Shown here: positions 26,201 to 39,026 of the stretch, piece after piece | Layout: every line of letters begins with the position of its first letter | Numbering within the stretch: position 1 is the stretch's first letter | Assembly: GCA_037179335.1 (NCBI GenBank) | Contig: JAKZHN010000007.1 | Location: 682,001-746,000 of the forward strand | Length of the DNA stretch: 64,000 nt | Direction of reading: 5' to 3' | DNA from: Cyclaneusma minus | Lineage: Eukaryota; Ascomycota; Leotiomycetes; Marthamycetales; Marthamycetaceae | Made by a program: the position numbers and the translations under genes | Notes under the pieces: generated by a model | The model's database searches: none | What the model was told of the DNA's origin: nothing | What the model saw: only the letters and a program-made list of their open reading frames with translations

Positions 26201-27007
26201 TAAATAAGCTAAAAATAAAAAGCAGAAAGGCTTCCCCAAGCAAAAAAGTCCCTTAAACAGGGCGGGTAGGATAAAAAAAAAGCTTTTTTAAGCGAGGAGC
26301 TCCCTTAAACAAAGCGGGTGAAATAAAAAAAAGGCTCCTACAAGCAAAAAGCGAGTTGGTGCGCTATAATATATGCTTTATGTTATACCGCAAATTGATG
26401 TATTTTAAGCTATAATAAATAATATATTTGGCATTGAGATAATTAATATATTTAATATATTATATTAAAGCATTTTAATATAAAAGAAAAATCGTTTAAA
26501 GAATAGTTGCTTATTATTTAGCGGGAATAAATAACATTTTTCCAGGCTTAAATTAGCGGAAATAACCAAGATTTCTTTAGGCGTTTAAAACAAATAGGGC
26601 TCTTTTAGGCGATATATAGCAAAAAGCCTAAAGCTCCGGAAAAAAGAAAAAGAAAAGGAGTAAATAGCTAGTATTATATACCATTTCAAATTATATTGCA
26701 AACATTAGCTTTTAGCAAGGCATAAAACTAGAAGCCAAAAGAAAAATTTAAAAATATATCGGGTTTTTAAATTTTTAAGAAAATAGCTAATATTATATAT
26801 TATTTACAGCTATATTATAAAAACAAAGGATTTTAAGTAAAGCGTTTATTTAAAAAGGAATTAATTCAAGGGTCTTGAAAAGCTTAAAATTTAAAGCTAA
26901 AAGCAAGAGGAATTTAAAATCCGAAATATAAATTGATCATAAATTAACCAACGGTTGCAAAAAACCAAAAATTAAATTAAAAGATATACCAAATTTAATA
27001 AATCGAG
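20214..27007. other. Unassigned AT-rich RIP-like DNA between two Gypsy copies
   Basis: 6.8 kb with no gene-length frame. A short GC-richer spot follows Gypsy copy 1 (20250-20320). Around 21440-21540 a frame with several Cys and His codons (C-x4-C-x-H pattern) hints at a decayed zinc-binding segment, too weak to name. From 24700 to 25600 there are many AATAAGCTTG-type words and a few copies of a CCGGTATAA..TTATACCGG unit. At 26240-26340 a TCCCTTAAAC..GCGGGTG-type unit occurs twice. It is probably one or more decayed transposons whose ends I could not define. Confidence 0.5.
24976..25482. repeat. Dispersed CCGGTATAA..TTATACCGG inverted-repeat units
   Basis: A roughly 36-bp unit with complementary ends (CCGGTATAA / TTATACCGG) around the core AAATTAGCGCATT appears at 24976-25011 (nearly intact), at 25138-25172 (right end decayed), and split between 25367 and 25481 by about 80 bp. 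Within AT-rich, otherwise decayed DNA the conserved GC ends stand out. The nature of the unit is unknown. Confidence 0.55.
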
Positions 27008-27232
27008 TATTACACGGGGCCGAGGGGGGCGCCTTGCGGGCACCCTATAAGGTATATGCGTTAAAAATGGGTAAAAAATAAATATTGCTTATTAAAAAGC
27101 TAACCAAGATTTTTAATATATAATATTTAAATACTGTTATTTTTACTTAAAAAAAGCAGTAATTATTTTTTATAGCAAAAACATATATGTAATATATTTT
27201 TATTTGCCAATTTACTTTTAATTATTATAATT
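27008..27232 (+). repeat. 5' LTR of Gypsy copy 2
   Basis: 225 bp. It begins TATTACACGGGGCCGAGG, so only light mutation of the TGTCACACGGGG start. As in copy 1, the first 45 bases keep high GC and the remainder is AT-shifted. Confidence 0.82.
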
Positions 27233-29780
27233 AAATAGCCGTTTTTATTTTAAAAAATAATAATTTAGCAAAATAATAATTATTTAATTAAATAACCGCA
27301 AATTTAATATTAATTATAATATATTAAATTTTCCTAAAAGTTTTAAAAGCCAACTTTTCTTGATTTTAAAGCAATTTAATTTTAATAATATTATTAGCGC
27401 AATTTTTATACTAAATTAAAAAGCCGTATTAAGAAATAGCAAAAGCAATAATATATTTGCTAATGATATTGCTATTAATAATGCCAATAAAAACGCTATT
27501 AATATTAGCAATTAAAAGCAAGTTAAATGTCTTTTTATTTAAAATCGAAAATTATGTAATAGCCTTTTCCAATTAAATAGCCAATTTATTAATATAAACC
27601 AGCTTAAGCAAATTTAAAATCAAAACACCTTAGCCAAAAATACAAGCACGCCGCGCAAAAGCAAGATTAATTAAATTTTTGCTTTGGCTTTTACTTCCGT
27701 TTTTCATTTAATTTAAGGCTAAATTAATTTAAATTTTAATAATCTTGTAGCTGTTTAATAAATTATTTAAAAATTTAAAATTTAAAAACAATTGCGAAAT
27801 TGCAAATTAAAATTACAAGTTTTATTTGCAAATATAGCTTATTTGGCTTAAATTTTAATAATAAGCAATTAATTGCCAAAAACCTTTGCATATTTAAAAA
27901 GTTTTATATGCCAAGTATTAAACTATATTATATATATAATACATATAAATATCATAAATAATTTAATAATTTATAAAATTATTTTAATATATAGTTTTAT
28001 TTTTTTAAAAAGAATAATATAATTTATAATTATTATATTTTAATTATGTTGAAAAATTATATACGCATTATATAGCAATATTATTAAATAAATTATAAAT
28101 TAAAAAAGTTTTTATAAAAAAAGTTTAAAAATATAATATTAAATATAATAAATGCAAAGCAATAATGCATATTATATATATTAAGTTAATTTGCTAAAAA
28201 GGCTTAAAAAAGAAATTATTGCAATTCTTTTTTTGCTTTTTTATATAGAAAATATATTTTTTATATTTTTCAATAATTAAGAATATTGAATGCAAAAATA
28301 AATTTAACTTTTAGTTTAAAGCTAAAAATATATTTAATATAAATAATTTAAAAAAACATTATAATAATTATAATAAATTAGAAAATTCGCATAATATTTT
28401 AAATAATAATATAGCAATTTAATATTTATTTAATTATAAAAGCAAAAGAAAAACAGCTGTTATTAAAATAAAAACCAGCAATGCAATTAAAATTAAAATT
28501 AATCTTTTTTATATTTTAATTATAATTTTACTAATTATAGTTTATTTAATTGCATTTACAAAACACATATATATTAAAATTGCTACAAATTTAAATATAA
28601 AATTTATAAATATAAATAGCCCGGCAATAAAATATATATTTTAAATAATAATAAATCTAATAGCTATAACAAAAGCCAATTATATAAAAATAGCTCAAAT
28701 TTTAATTAAAACTATAATAATTATAATTAAAATATATGTATATATATATCTTTTTATAAAAACTATGAATAAAACCCCTAATTTTATAAATTACGAATAT
28801 AAATATAATAATTAAAAAAAAGGCTAATAATTGCTTAATTTAAAAATATCTTTATACAAGAAAAATGCACAATAATTCATTGCTTAATTGCAATTAATAT
28901 TTAAAATATAATTCTCGCTTTTATTTTTATTAATAATAAATTAAATAAAAATTTTAAATTATTAATATTTATAAAAGAATAAAAATAAATTAATATATGT
29001 ATGCAATATTTATAAATTTGCTTTTTTAATAAAAATAAAAATTAAATTAAATAGTGCTATAAAATTTGTATTAAAACTTTTAATAATAAAACTAGTATGA
29101 AAAACCAAAGCATTAAAATACATAAAATATTTGCGTATTTATATGATTTGTTTTTAAATATGCTTTAATTTAAATAAGCAAATAATAATTACTATAATGA
29201 GGCTAAAACTAATTTTATTTATAAATATGAAATCAAATACAAAATTATTATTTAAAATAAGTTAAATAAACTAAAAACATTAAATGCAATAATTTATATT
29301 TTAAATATAATAAATAAAGTATTATCACACATAAAATATTTTATATATAAAAATAAAAAATATAGTATTAAGTTATATAAAATGATATTTAGCAAAATAA
29401 ATAAAAAGCTATGTTTTATGAAAGATATTGCAAATTTAAATAAAGATTTTATTATATATATATTAAGCAAAATATTAAAATTTTAGCAAAATAAAATTAA
29501 ATTCCAATATACTTTGAATATTATAAATTGCTAAATATTAAAGATATTTGCAAAAAATATACGGCAAAATTAAAATAAAAAATTAAAATATAAAAGATTA
29601 CAAAAACTAAGCTATTTTATTAATATTTTCAATATAAAAAAACTAGAATTTAATTTATATACTTTAATTGGAATTATATTATAAAAATTAAAATAAATTT
29701 ATTTTATTAATTTATAAATTATTTAAAAAACAACTAATTATATTGAAAAAGATTAATAATAAGCTAATAAAACGATAAAT

Positions 29781-30011
29781 TTGCAAATCAAAAAGCTTAG
29801 CAAAAGTTTTTATATTATTTATATTAAAACAAAATTGCGTTTATATATTAATTATAAAAAGTTAAATAATATTATTATTAAAAATTACTGCTTATTTCTT
29901 TTGATTAATAGATTTCTAGCTAAATTGAAAAAAACCAAAATCTTTGTTAAGCTAAATTTTAAAAATATAGATTATAAGTTTTTTTTTGAAAAGAAAAGGC
30001 GTTTTATATAA
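29781..30011 (+). pseudogene. Ty3/Gypsy reverse transcriptase fragment in copy 2
   Basis: A 76-residue open stretch contains LRLYINYKKLNNIIIKN followed, about 20 residues on, by KIFVKLNFKNIDYKF. These match the order of the Gypsy reverse-transcriptase motifs normally read as LR-x-CVDYR-x-LN and F-x-K-x-DL. Several substitutions are the Cys-to-Tyr and Asp-to-Asn kind produced by G-to-A changes, including the Asp of the second motif, so it is inactive even where open. It gives the superfamily and the plus orientation of the element. Confidence 0.8.
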
Positions 30012-33000
30012 AATATAGCGATTTTAAATATTTAATAATATTATTTAAATTGGCGAATATATTGGCTATATTCTAGGCCTATATAAATATAATGCTTAGG
30101 GAATATTTAAATATTATTATAATAATTTATTTTAATAATATATTAATTTATTTAAAACTTTTTAGCAAATATAATAAATATATAAAAGCTATATTTAAAA
30201 AGCTATGAAAGCATTTTAGTTTTATAAAAAGAATATATATAAATTTAAAATAAATAACATTTTATGTTTAAACTTTATAATAAAAAGATAATATATATAT
30301 ATAAAGCCAAAAAATATATATATTATTTTAAAATAGCCTATACTAACTATATATATATAATTGCAATTGTTTTTAGAATAAATTAATCTTTATAAATAAT
30401 TCATTTTAAAATATAGCAGGATTATATTCTTTATAATTTATTTATTTATTAATAATACAAATAGCAAAAATAAAGCCTTTTTAAATAGCTTTTAAAAGCA
30501 TAAAAGGCTTTTTAATATATTAAAAATAAATTTGCAAAAAACCCAATATTGCAATATTTTAATTTTATAAAATATTTGCAAATTATATATAATGCTTTTA
30601 AATTTGCAATATTTGGAATTTTAAAGCAATTTAAAAATTTAAATAATTTAATATAATATTATTAGTATTTAATAGCTTTTTAATCTTACAAATTTATAAA
30701 TATAAAATTAATATATTAAATATATAATATTAAATTGCTTGCAATTATAAAAGAATTTTAATATTAAAAATAATATATTAAAAATACGCATTATAAAATC
30801 TAAATCTTTTTAAGTTATGAAAATTTGCATTATTTTATAAATATAAAAATGTTTAATAAATATCAAGCAAAATAGACTATAAAATCAAAATTTTAATATT
30901 CTAATATTAAATATATTATAAAAATTAAAAATTCCGCTAATTCTTTATTTTATAAATTAAATTATAAAAAAACAATAAAAATACTTAAGCAAAAAAACTT
31001 TTTTTTACCAATATTATAGCAAAAGTTCCGCTATTTATTTAATTATATACTAAATATATAATTTTTAAAAAATATAATTGCTTTTGAAAACATAATAATT
31101 GCATTTTAATTAAAATTATTAAATCGGAAAATTAATATTATATATTTTATTTATCTATTATAAATACGGATTTTTAAGCAACAAATTGCATTTTATTTAA
31201 ATTATAAAACTCTAAAACCCGAAATAATTAAAGCAAGCTTTATAATGAGTTTTAAAATTTAAAAATATAATAAATATATTGCAGGAATAAAAACTTAATT
31301 TATATTATATAAAACTTAATTTATATTATATAAAAATAAATAATAATAATTTAAAAATAATATATTATATAACAAAAGCAAATTATATATTTTTGCAATA
31401 AATATATTATATAATAAACTTTTATGTATTTATTATAATAGCAAATTAGCAAGCTATTTTAAAATAAAATTAATTTTAATTTTAATTTATTATAAATATT
31501 ATTAATTAAATATAACAATTGAAATATAAAATTAAAGTATAAAATTATATATATAATTGCTATATTTGCTAGCAAAACAAAATTTGCTAATATATATTTT
31601 ATAATTAGCTATAAGTTTTGGCTTTGATTAATAAGCTTTAAATATATTTATTATAGAATTTTAATATAAATTTGCTAAAATCATAATATATAAGCAAAAT
31701 ATATATTTAATAATGATAAATTATTATATTAAAATTATACAATTTATATGTATAATTAAAAATATTAATATACAATTTTTAATAAAATTAGTTTTTAATA
31801 AAATTATTATATTTAATTATGGCTTTATATTTATTAGCGTATTGTAAAAGGCCTTTTGCTATAAATTTTATATAATATATAAATACAATATTTTATTTTA
31901 TTTTTAAACAAATAATCAAGTAAATTAAATAAATTAAATTTTAAAAATTTATATATAATATTATTGCAATAATAAAAAAATAAATTAAGCAATTTCATTA
32001 ATTATAGCAGAATTTATTTATAGTAATAAGAAATAAAAAGTATTGGATTCCGTTTTTTTATAATATATAAATATTATTTATAAATTAGTATTAATCTTTT
32101 TATACGATTTATAAAAATTAAAATATTTAATATAAAAACGCAAAAACTAAAGACAATATAGCAAATATACATTATTATAAAAATTGGAAAAATACTATTA
32201 ATAAATATATAAAGCAATATATAAACAAATATAAAATTATAAATTTTGATAAAAGGAACTGGATTTCTTTATTTATTAAAAATATGTAATTTGAAATTAA
32301 AACATTAGCGAAAAAAATATATAAGCTATTGTTTTATTATTAAAACAATAAAAATGCAAATCTATCATTTGAATTTTCTATTTAAATTTTAAACAAAAAA
32401 ATTATATAATATCTTTGATATTAATTTTTTAAAATTCGTTAACGCATTTTAAAATAGGGTATATAAATTACACCTTGCAAATTTTAATTTTTTTAAAAAT
32501 AATTAATGATTAATAATTAAAAAAATTATATATAAAAAAAAACTTGTTTTATATATATTAAAACAATTGGAGTTAAAATTGGAATTAAATATTAATTTAA
32601 AAATTCTTTAAAAATTCCTTAATAATTTTAAGCAAATTTATGAAAAAAACACCAAAATTAAATTATAATAATAGCGGAAAAATTATAAAAAAGGCGCAGA
32701 CTTTAATTCTTTTAAAAAAAGACTAATTATAATTTTATATTTAAATACAAAACGCCCAATTACATATAATAGCAAGCAAAAGCAAAAATATAAATATTTA
32801 AATTATAAAAATATAAATTTAATTATTTTTTTATATTTAAATTAATTTAATTTAAATTATATTTTATGAAATATTGAATTAGAAAATTAAAAAACCAAAT
32901 AAAAAATTTAATTTATTTGAAAATTATAAAATATATAAATAAAAACTATAAATCCCGTATATTAAATAGTCCTAACTAAAACACAAATATTATATAAAAA

Positions 33001-33240
33001 TAAATTTAACTAGCAAAACCAAAAAACCCGCAATATTTCCAAATAAAACCAGTTATTTATTTTAATTTGCATATATTAAGCCTATAATTTTTATATTTTA
33101 TATTATATTGCTAAAAGCCCGATTGTTTTATATTAAATAATATATTATTAAAAAAATAATTAAAAAAATAATTTATTTATATTTTAATTAAATATATATA
33201 AAAAAACCAGAAAATAAATTTATTAAATAATATTAAATAT

Positions 33241-33429
33241 TGTTAAGAGATGGGTGCAATAGCAGCCACCGTAAAATAGCCATCACGTGTAGCTAAACCC
33301 AAAGGAAATTAGCGTCCGCACAGTAAAAATATTTTTATTTTGGATAGCCAATTATTTTAGTGTTTTTAGGTATAATATAAAGTTTTTTATACCCTTATTT
33401 TATACCTTTATATCCACTTATTTTTAATA
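33241..33429 (+). repeat. 5' LTR of the nested Copia element
   Basis: 189 bp starting TGTTAAGAGATGGG. Its first 80 bases keep more G and C (CAGCCACCGT, CATCACGTG, GCGTCCGCACAG) than the 3' LTR, which reads CAGCCATTGT, CATTATATA and GCGTCCGCATAA at the same places. Confidence 0.8.
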
Positions 33430-36400
33430 AATTATAGGCCCGAAATTGCGTAAGCTTTTAAATAATTAACTAACGTTGTTTTAATTAATTTTTTGGTATT
33501 ATTTTAACGAAAATTTTGTATTTTAGCAATTTCTTTTTCCCAATACCATAATTTGTTGCAAAATAATTAAAACCAATATAAAAATCCCTTTATATTTACC
33601 CCTTTACCGACGTTATTACGGTATTTTATAAAATTAATTAAAACCAATAAAAAGGTTTTTTTATAATTTACTTGGCCGATTTAAGGGCCATTTTTCCAAT
33701 TGTTTTTAAAAGCTAAGTAAAAGCTTTTATAATAATACCTTTTTCATTATTATTTATCTTTAGCCAATTGCTTTTATTGTTTTATTTGCTAATATATTTG
33801 ATAACGAAAAAACCGAAAAAGCGGTTTTTATACTATTAAAAATTAATTATAAAATTTGGTTTCGTAATATAAAAGTCCGCCTTAATAAAAAACATATATA
33901 ATTTACTATTAAAAAAACCATTTTTAAATACGCCGGCATTCGTTTTGCCTTTAAAATTACTAATAAAAATAGCATACTTTTTATTAAATTTAATATCTCG
34001 AAAATTAACTCCGATTTATTAATATTTTTATAGCGTTTAAAAACCAAATTAATAAGCTTAATACCAAATTTAAAGAAAAGTTTATTGGCCAAGGCAAAAA
34101 GGCCATTTTAAATATTAAAAATGCAAAGGAATATAAAAAGGCCGAAGCCAAAGCCATTAATTTTTTATTTAAAGGCCTTTTTAATAATAATAAATCCCTT
34201 TTCAATAAATATAATACCGCTAAAGGCTTGTAAAACCACCTTAAAAAAGTATACCAAATTAAATGCCATTTTTAATTTAATATATATTATTAAAATCCAA
34301 ATTTTTATTTAAAATAAAAACACCATTATTTGCTTTGTTTAAAACAAGCTTTGCAAGCTTTAATATAAGCTGGTATTTACTAACAAATTTTACGCCGATA
34401 TTTATAGCAATAAAATTTCATTTTTTTATTTTAATTAAGCTTTTTTTAATAATTATATTATTACGATTAATATTTTAATATTGGTTAGTACTATAATAAA
34501 TACTAAAAAAAGTTAAAATGCCCAAAAAGAAATAGCGCATATTAATTGCTAGCGGTAAAAACCATGCTTTTGCTGCTAAAACCGGCAAGCGGTTTTAGCA
34601 AAATAAAATTAATAAGCTTAATTTTTGCAATTTTTATAATGGCGCTTATTTTATTTATAATTGCCTTAAAAAATGCTATATTAATTTCTTTTTTGCCAAT
34701 TAATGCCTTATTTGCAATTTTAAGCTTTTTTTTAAAATAAAGCCTTGCAATTATTGCTTTTGCTCTTGTTTTAATTTTCTACAATATTACCGTTGTTTTT
34801 TTTTTCATCGCCGCTTTTCCTGTTATTTTTTATTTTTTTCAAATAAGGCCGCTATAATAACGCCGAAAATAGAAGAAAGGCTTGTTTTGCCAATAAATTC
34901 AATAAAAAGTCTAGCAATTATACCGCTAAAATTAATAACGATGCCAAAAGTAATAATGCTACCAAAATCCTATTTAATTCCAAAAGAAATACAAAAATTG
35001 CCTATATTAGCTATAAGCTAATTGGTAAAGCCATTTTCTTTATTTAAGCCTTAAATACCAGCGCTTTATTATATATATTTAACAAATGCTTTTTTTTTTA
35101 AATAATTAAAAAAATTGTGTTTTTGCGTATTATAAAAATTAATAAAAAATCATTGCAAGCTATTTATTACGGCATTATAAGGGTTGAATATTTAAACAAA
35201 TTATTCATATTTTTAAAAAAATATTTTTCTTATTTTAGAATTTGGGATTAATTTAGTTTCGGGTCGGAAATTGTATATAGCTGGCTTATTAAATTATTTT
35301 AATAAAAGAAAAATGGTTTACAAAAACAAATTGGGTAATTAAATTATTAGCGCTATTATAAATTATAAATTATATATTATATTTAATGTAAGCCAAAAAT
35401 ATAAAAGCGTAGCTTTTATAGCCGAGGCAAATACCATTATAAGCTTTTTTTTTATAATTTCTTTTTTTAAAGCCATTTAATTTTACTCTCTTTAAGCTAA
35501 GAATTTTTAACTTATAATATAATTTTTTTTGTTATTTTAAAAATGCTATAATTAGCAATATTTATAAAATTATTATATTGGCAAAATCTATTAAGGTTTT
35601 ATTAGTAGCCAATTATAAAGCCTATTAAATATATGCTTTTACCAAATTCGAAAACTCTTTTTTAAAAAAACTTAAACCTGTACAAAACTATTAAATTTGC
35701 ATTTATTTAATTTAATATTGGTAAATCTTTTCCCCGTTTTGTTTTTGCAAAACCTGGTATTTTTTATATATTATTAATAGCTTTATACGAAAAATTTGGG
35801 CCATTTTATTAACCATTAAAAATAACGCTATTTAAGCCCTTTAAAAATAAATTTTATAAATTAAAAACCAGTTCGAAAAAAAAGTTAAAGCAGCTTGCAG
35901 CAATAATGCTTTTAAATTTTTTAAGGCAATTAAATAATAAATTTATATTAAAAGAATTAAAGCGCAATTTATTATAATAGCTTTATTTTATTAAAATAGC
36001 CTTACAAAATAAAAAATCTAGCAATTAAAAGCTAATATTCGGGCTTTATTTAAAAAAAATAAGAATGTTATTTAAATTTTAAAATAAAGCTGCTAAATAT
36101 AATACTTATATTTACAGCCGCGCTTTTACCAATTTTATTATTAATGGCTATTTTACCAGTCCCAAAAAAGCTTCAAATAAATTCCCATTTTTTATTAATA
36201 ATATTAGGGTATTTGGATTTTTGTATGCCTTTTATTTTAATTTAAAAACCATTTTTAAAAGTCAATTATATTATAAGCTTATTAATATCGGTCGGCTTAA
36301 TATTTTTATAAAATATTTTAATATTATTATAAAGCAATTCAAAATCTATTTTTTAAAATTAAAATATATATATTATATAAACAAAATTAAGATTTGGAAA

Positions 36401-36574
36401 TTCAAATCAGAATTAAAGCTTAATTTAAAAATCCGAAAAACTCTAAACAACCAAAATATAATAATAAAGCGCAAATAACGAAATTTTATAAAGCGAAAAA
36501 GAAAAACGCCACTAATTTTAAAAAACTAAATATCGATAAAAGAAAAAAGCCGAAAGCTATAAATAAAGGGTTTA

Positions 36575-36790
36575 GCTTTCCGCTATAATATAGTATATTT
36601 AACGCAATATAAAAAACGCCGATTTTTGGTATTTTAAAAGCGCTATAATATAGTATATTAAATATATTGGTATTAAAGCCAATTTTTAATATATTTAAAA
36701 TGCTATATTATAATATACCAAAAGCGTCCTAATATAAAATATTGAAAACGCTTTAAAATAGCGCATTGCTTATAATATTAATTGCGCCGC
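36575..36790. repeat. Repeated GCTATAATATAGTATATT words in the Copia interior
   Basis: The 18-base word GCTATAATATAGTATATT occurs twice (about 36583 and 36650), with an inverted relative near 36700. A similar GCGCTATAATATA word occurs near 26372 outside the element. Origin unknown. Confidence 0.45.
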
Positions 36791-38091
36791 TATTTATGCC
36801 AATTTTTAAAATAATAAATATATTTATATTTATGCTTTTAATTAATTTTGCTGCCAATTTTAATAATTTAAATTAATTAGACTTTAAGCTTAAAAAACAA
36901 TTAAAGCCAAATAAAAAATTTAAAATATTGTTCGAATAAAACAAAACAGGCTATTTAAAAGCCATTTTATTTTTTCATATAAAAATCCCCACCTTTACCC
37001 TAATAAATAATTATATTAAAATCGATAATAATAATGCTATTTCCGACCTTTTTAGCGTTTTTACTAATAACGCCATTTTTTTAAAAAAATTTCCATTTTT
37101 TTTGCAAATAATATTTTGGCTTTTAAAATTAAGCTATATTTTATAAAACATAATACTAAATAGTAAAGCGAAAAAAATAATTTTAAAATTGCAAAATAAA
37201 ATGCCAAGCTTTGGAAAATTATTTAAATTATAATTGCGTATATCGGCTACAATATTAACAATATTAAAAAGCTTATAAACTCAATTATTAAAAAATGTTT
37301 TTTAGTAATAAAAATTTGCAAAATTAAAATTCCTTAATTATATAAGCAAGCGATAAATTTTAAAAACTTTTATTGCAAGCAATAAAAACTTGCTATAATT
37401 AAAAAGCTTAAAGTTTTAATAAAAAATGGTATTTCAAAATATATTAAAAAGCCAAAAAACGTAAATCTGGTATTAATTAAATAAATATATACCATTAAAA
37501 TTAAAATTGACAAAACCATTAAATAATTTAAAGCCTGCCTAATTGCCCGGAATTTTAGCCAGGTATTTAAAACAAATTACATTAATATTTTTGTTTTTAC
37601 CGTATGTATAAATTTTCTGTGTTTTTTTATTATTATTTTTTGCAAAGATTTTGAATATAAATAATTTAATATTAAAAACGCCTTTACAAAAGCCAAAATA
37701 ATATTCAAAATTTATTTAAGCTTTTTTAAAATTTTTATTATTCTAACAAATTGAATTTTCCAAATTTGTAAAAGCTTGTACAATTTCAAACAGGCTGCTA
37801 AAAATTGGAATTTATTTATAAAAAAAGATTTAAAAAATGGAATTTTGTATAAAACTTTGCAAATTCTTATATTTATAAATATTTAAAATATAACATTATT
37901 TTCCTAATTTATATTAACAATATTATTGCAGCCGCTTAAAGCAAAGAAAAGCTAATATGGTTTTATTTTTAGCTATTTTTTAATTTAATATTAAAAATCT
38001 GGGGAAAATTTTTAAAATTTTTGGTATAAAGGTAAGAAAAAATAAAAAAGCCGGGATTTTTTACTTTAACCAGAAATAATACTTTTGCCAA

Positions 38092-38373
38092 ATGCTGGAA
38101 AAATTTAATATAGCCAAGTTTCGATTTTCGATTAAGCGTAGTTTTATAAATAATTATAAAGCTTCCAAACTTTTTACTTTAAATAACGAGCATATAAATA
38201 TTAAAAAATACCAGCAAATCATTAAAAACCTTATATTTGCTATAAATTTTATTTATTCGAACATTGCTTTTGCAATTGGAAAACTAGCCCAGTATATAAG
38301 CGATTTACTAGCCTATTATAGCTATATTTTTAAAAATCTATTCTATTATATTAATTTAACAATCTTTTTATAA
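38092..38373 (+). pseudogene. Copia reverse transcriptase C-terminal fragment
   Basis: A 93-residue open stretch reads MLEKFNIAKF near its start, then YQQIIKNLIFAIN and NIAFAIGKLAQYIS, ending near FKNLFYYI. This is the order of the conserved end of Copia reverse transcriptases (LL-x-F-x-M; YR-x-AIGSL-x-Y; PDIAFAVG-x-L-x-RY; K-x-x-RYL). Deviations such as Asp-to-Asn before IAFA and Gly-to-Lys fit G-to-A decay. It fixes the class and orientation of the nested element. Upstream catalytic motifs are not in an open frame. Confidence 0.82.
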
Positions 38374-38833
38374 AATACGCTGTAATTCTAAAAAAAATAT
38401 ACTATAAATTAATAATTTATTTGAATTTTAATTAGCCTAGCAATAAAAATAATTGGGTAAGCGTATTTAATACTATTGCTGTATTTTATAGCGGACTAAT
38501 ATTATAAAAAAGCAAAAAACAATGGTGTATTTTAACTTTTTCAATCAAATCCAAATACATCGCCCTATTTAGCTATGCTAAACAAGGCCAATAGCTTGGT
38601 TAAACTTTTAGGGATTTGGGATTTTCTTAATTTATTGACAAAAATCCGCAATTTATTTAAATGCTTAAAAATAATCAGGGATTTTTTTATATAATTAAAA
38701 ATCCAAAAATTTACAAACGGTTTGAATATATAAATATAATATATTACTTTATTGGATTAAGTTTAAAAAATTTGTAAAAATACTGGAATTTATTATATAA
38801 GGCTATAAGAAACCGGCTAATTTTATAAAAAAG

Positions 38834-39026
38834 TATTAAAAGAAAAATAGGTGCAATAGCAGCCATTGTAAAATAGCCATTATATATAGCTAAATTTAAA
38901 AAAAACTAGCGTCCGCATAATAAGAATATTTTCACTTCAAATAGCCAATTACTCTAGTTTTTTTAAGCATAATACAACGTTTTTTACACCCTTATTTTAT
39001 GCCCTTATATCCACTCATTTCCAATA
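38834..39026 (+). repeat. 3' LTR of the nested Copia element
   Basis: About 193 bp; the start is set by alignment to the 5' LTR and is uncertain by a few bases. The end is fixed by the AATAT duplication that follows. It is more AT-shifted than the 5' LTR. Confidence 0.75.

Larger units (their letters stand above)
33241..39026 (+). mobile_element. Copia-type LTR retrotransposon nested in Gypsy copy 2
   Basis: 5786 bp. It starts with TG at 33241, ends with TA (from CA) at 39026, and is flanked by AATAT on both sides (33236-33240 and 39027-39031). LTRs are about 33241-33429 and 38834-39026, both with the block GGTGCAATAGCAGCC. The same place in Gypsy copy 1 (18677-18681) carries one uninterrupted AATAT, the empty site. 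A frame at 38092-38373 matches the end of a Copia reverse transcriptase, so the element reads left to right. Several shorter open pieces (33847-34740, 36221-36478) belong to decayed gag or integrase regions but cannot be assigned. A-rich sequence ending AAAAAAG precedes the 3' LTR as a polypurine tract. Confidence 0.87.

Noticed and set aside
33847..34740. Several 60-80 codon frames in the nested Copia element as genes
   Set aside because: They are short AT-rich gaps between stops with mixed strands; none shows a domain.
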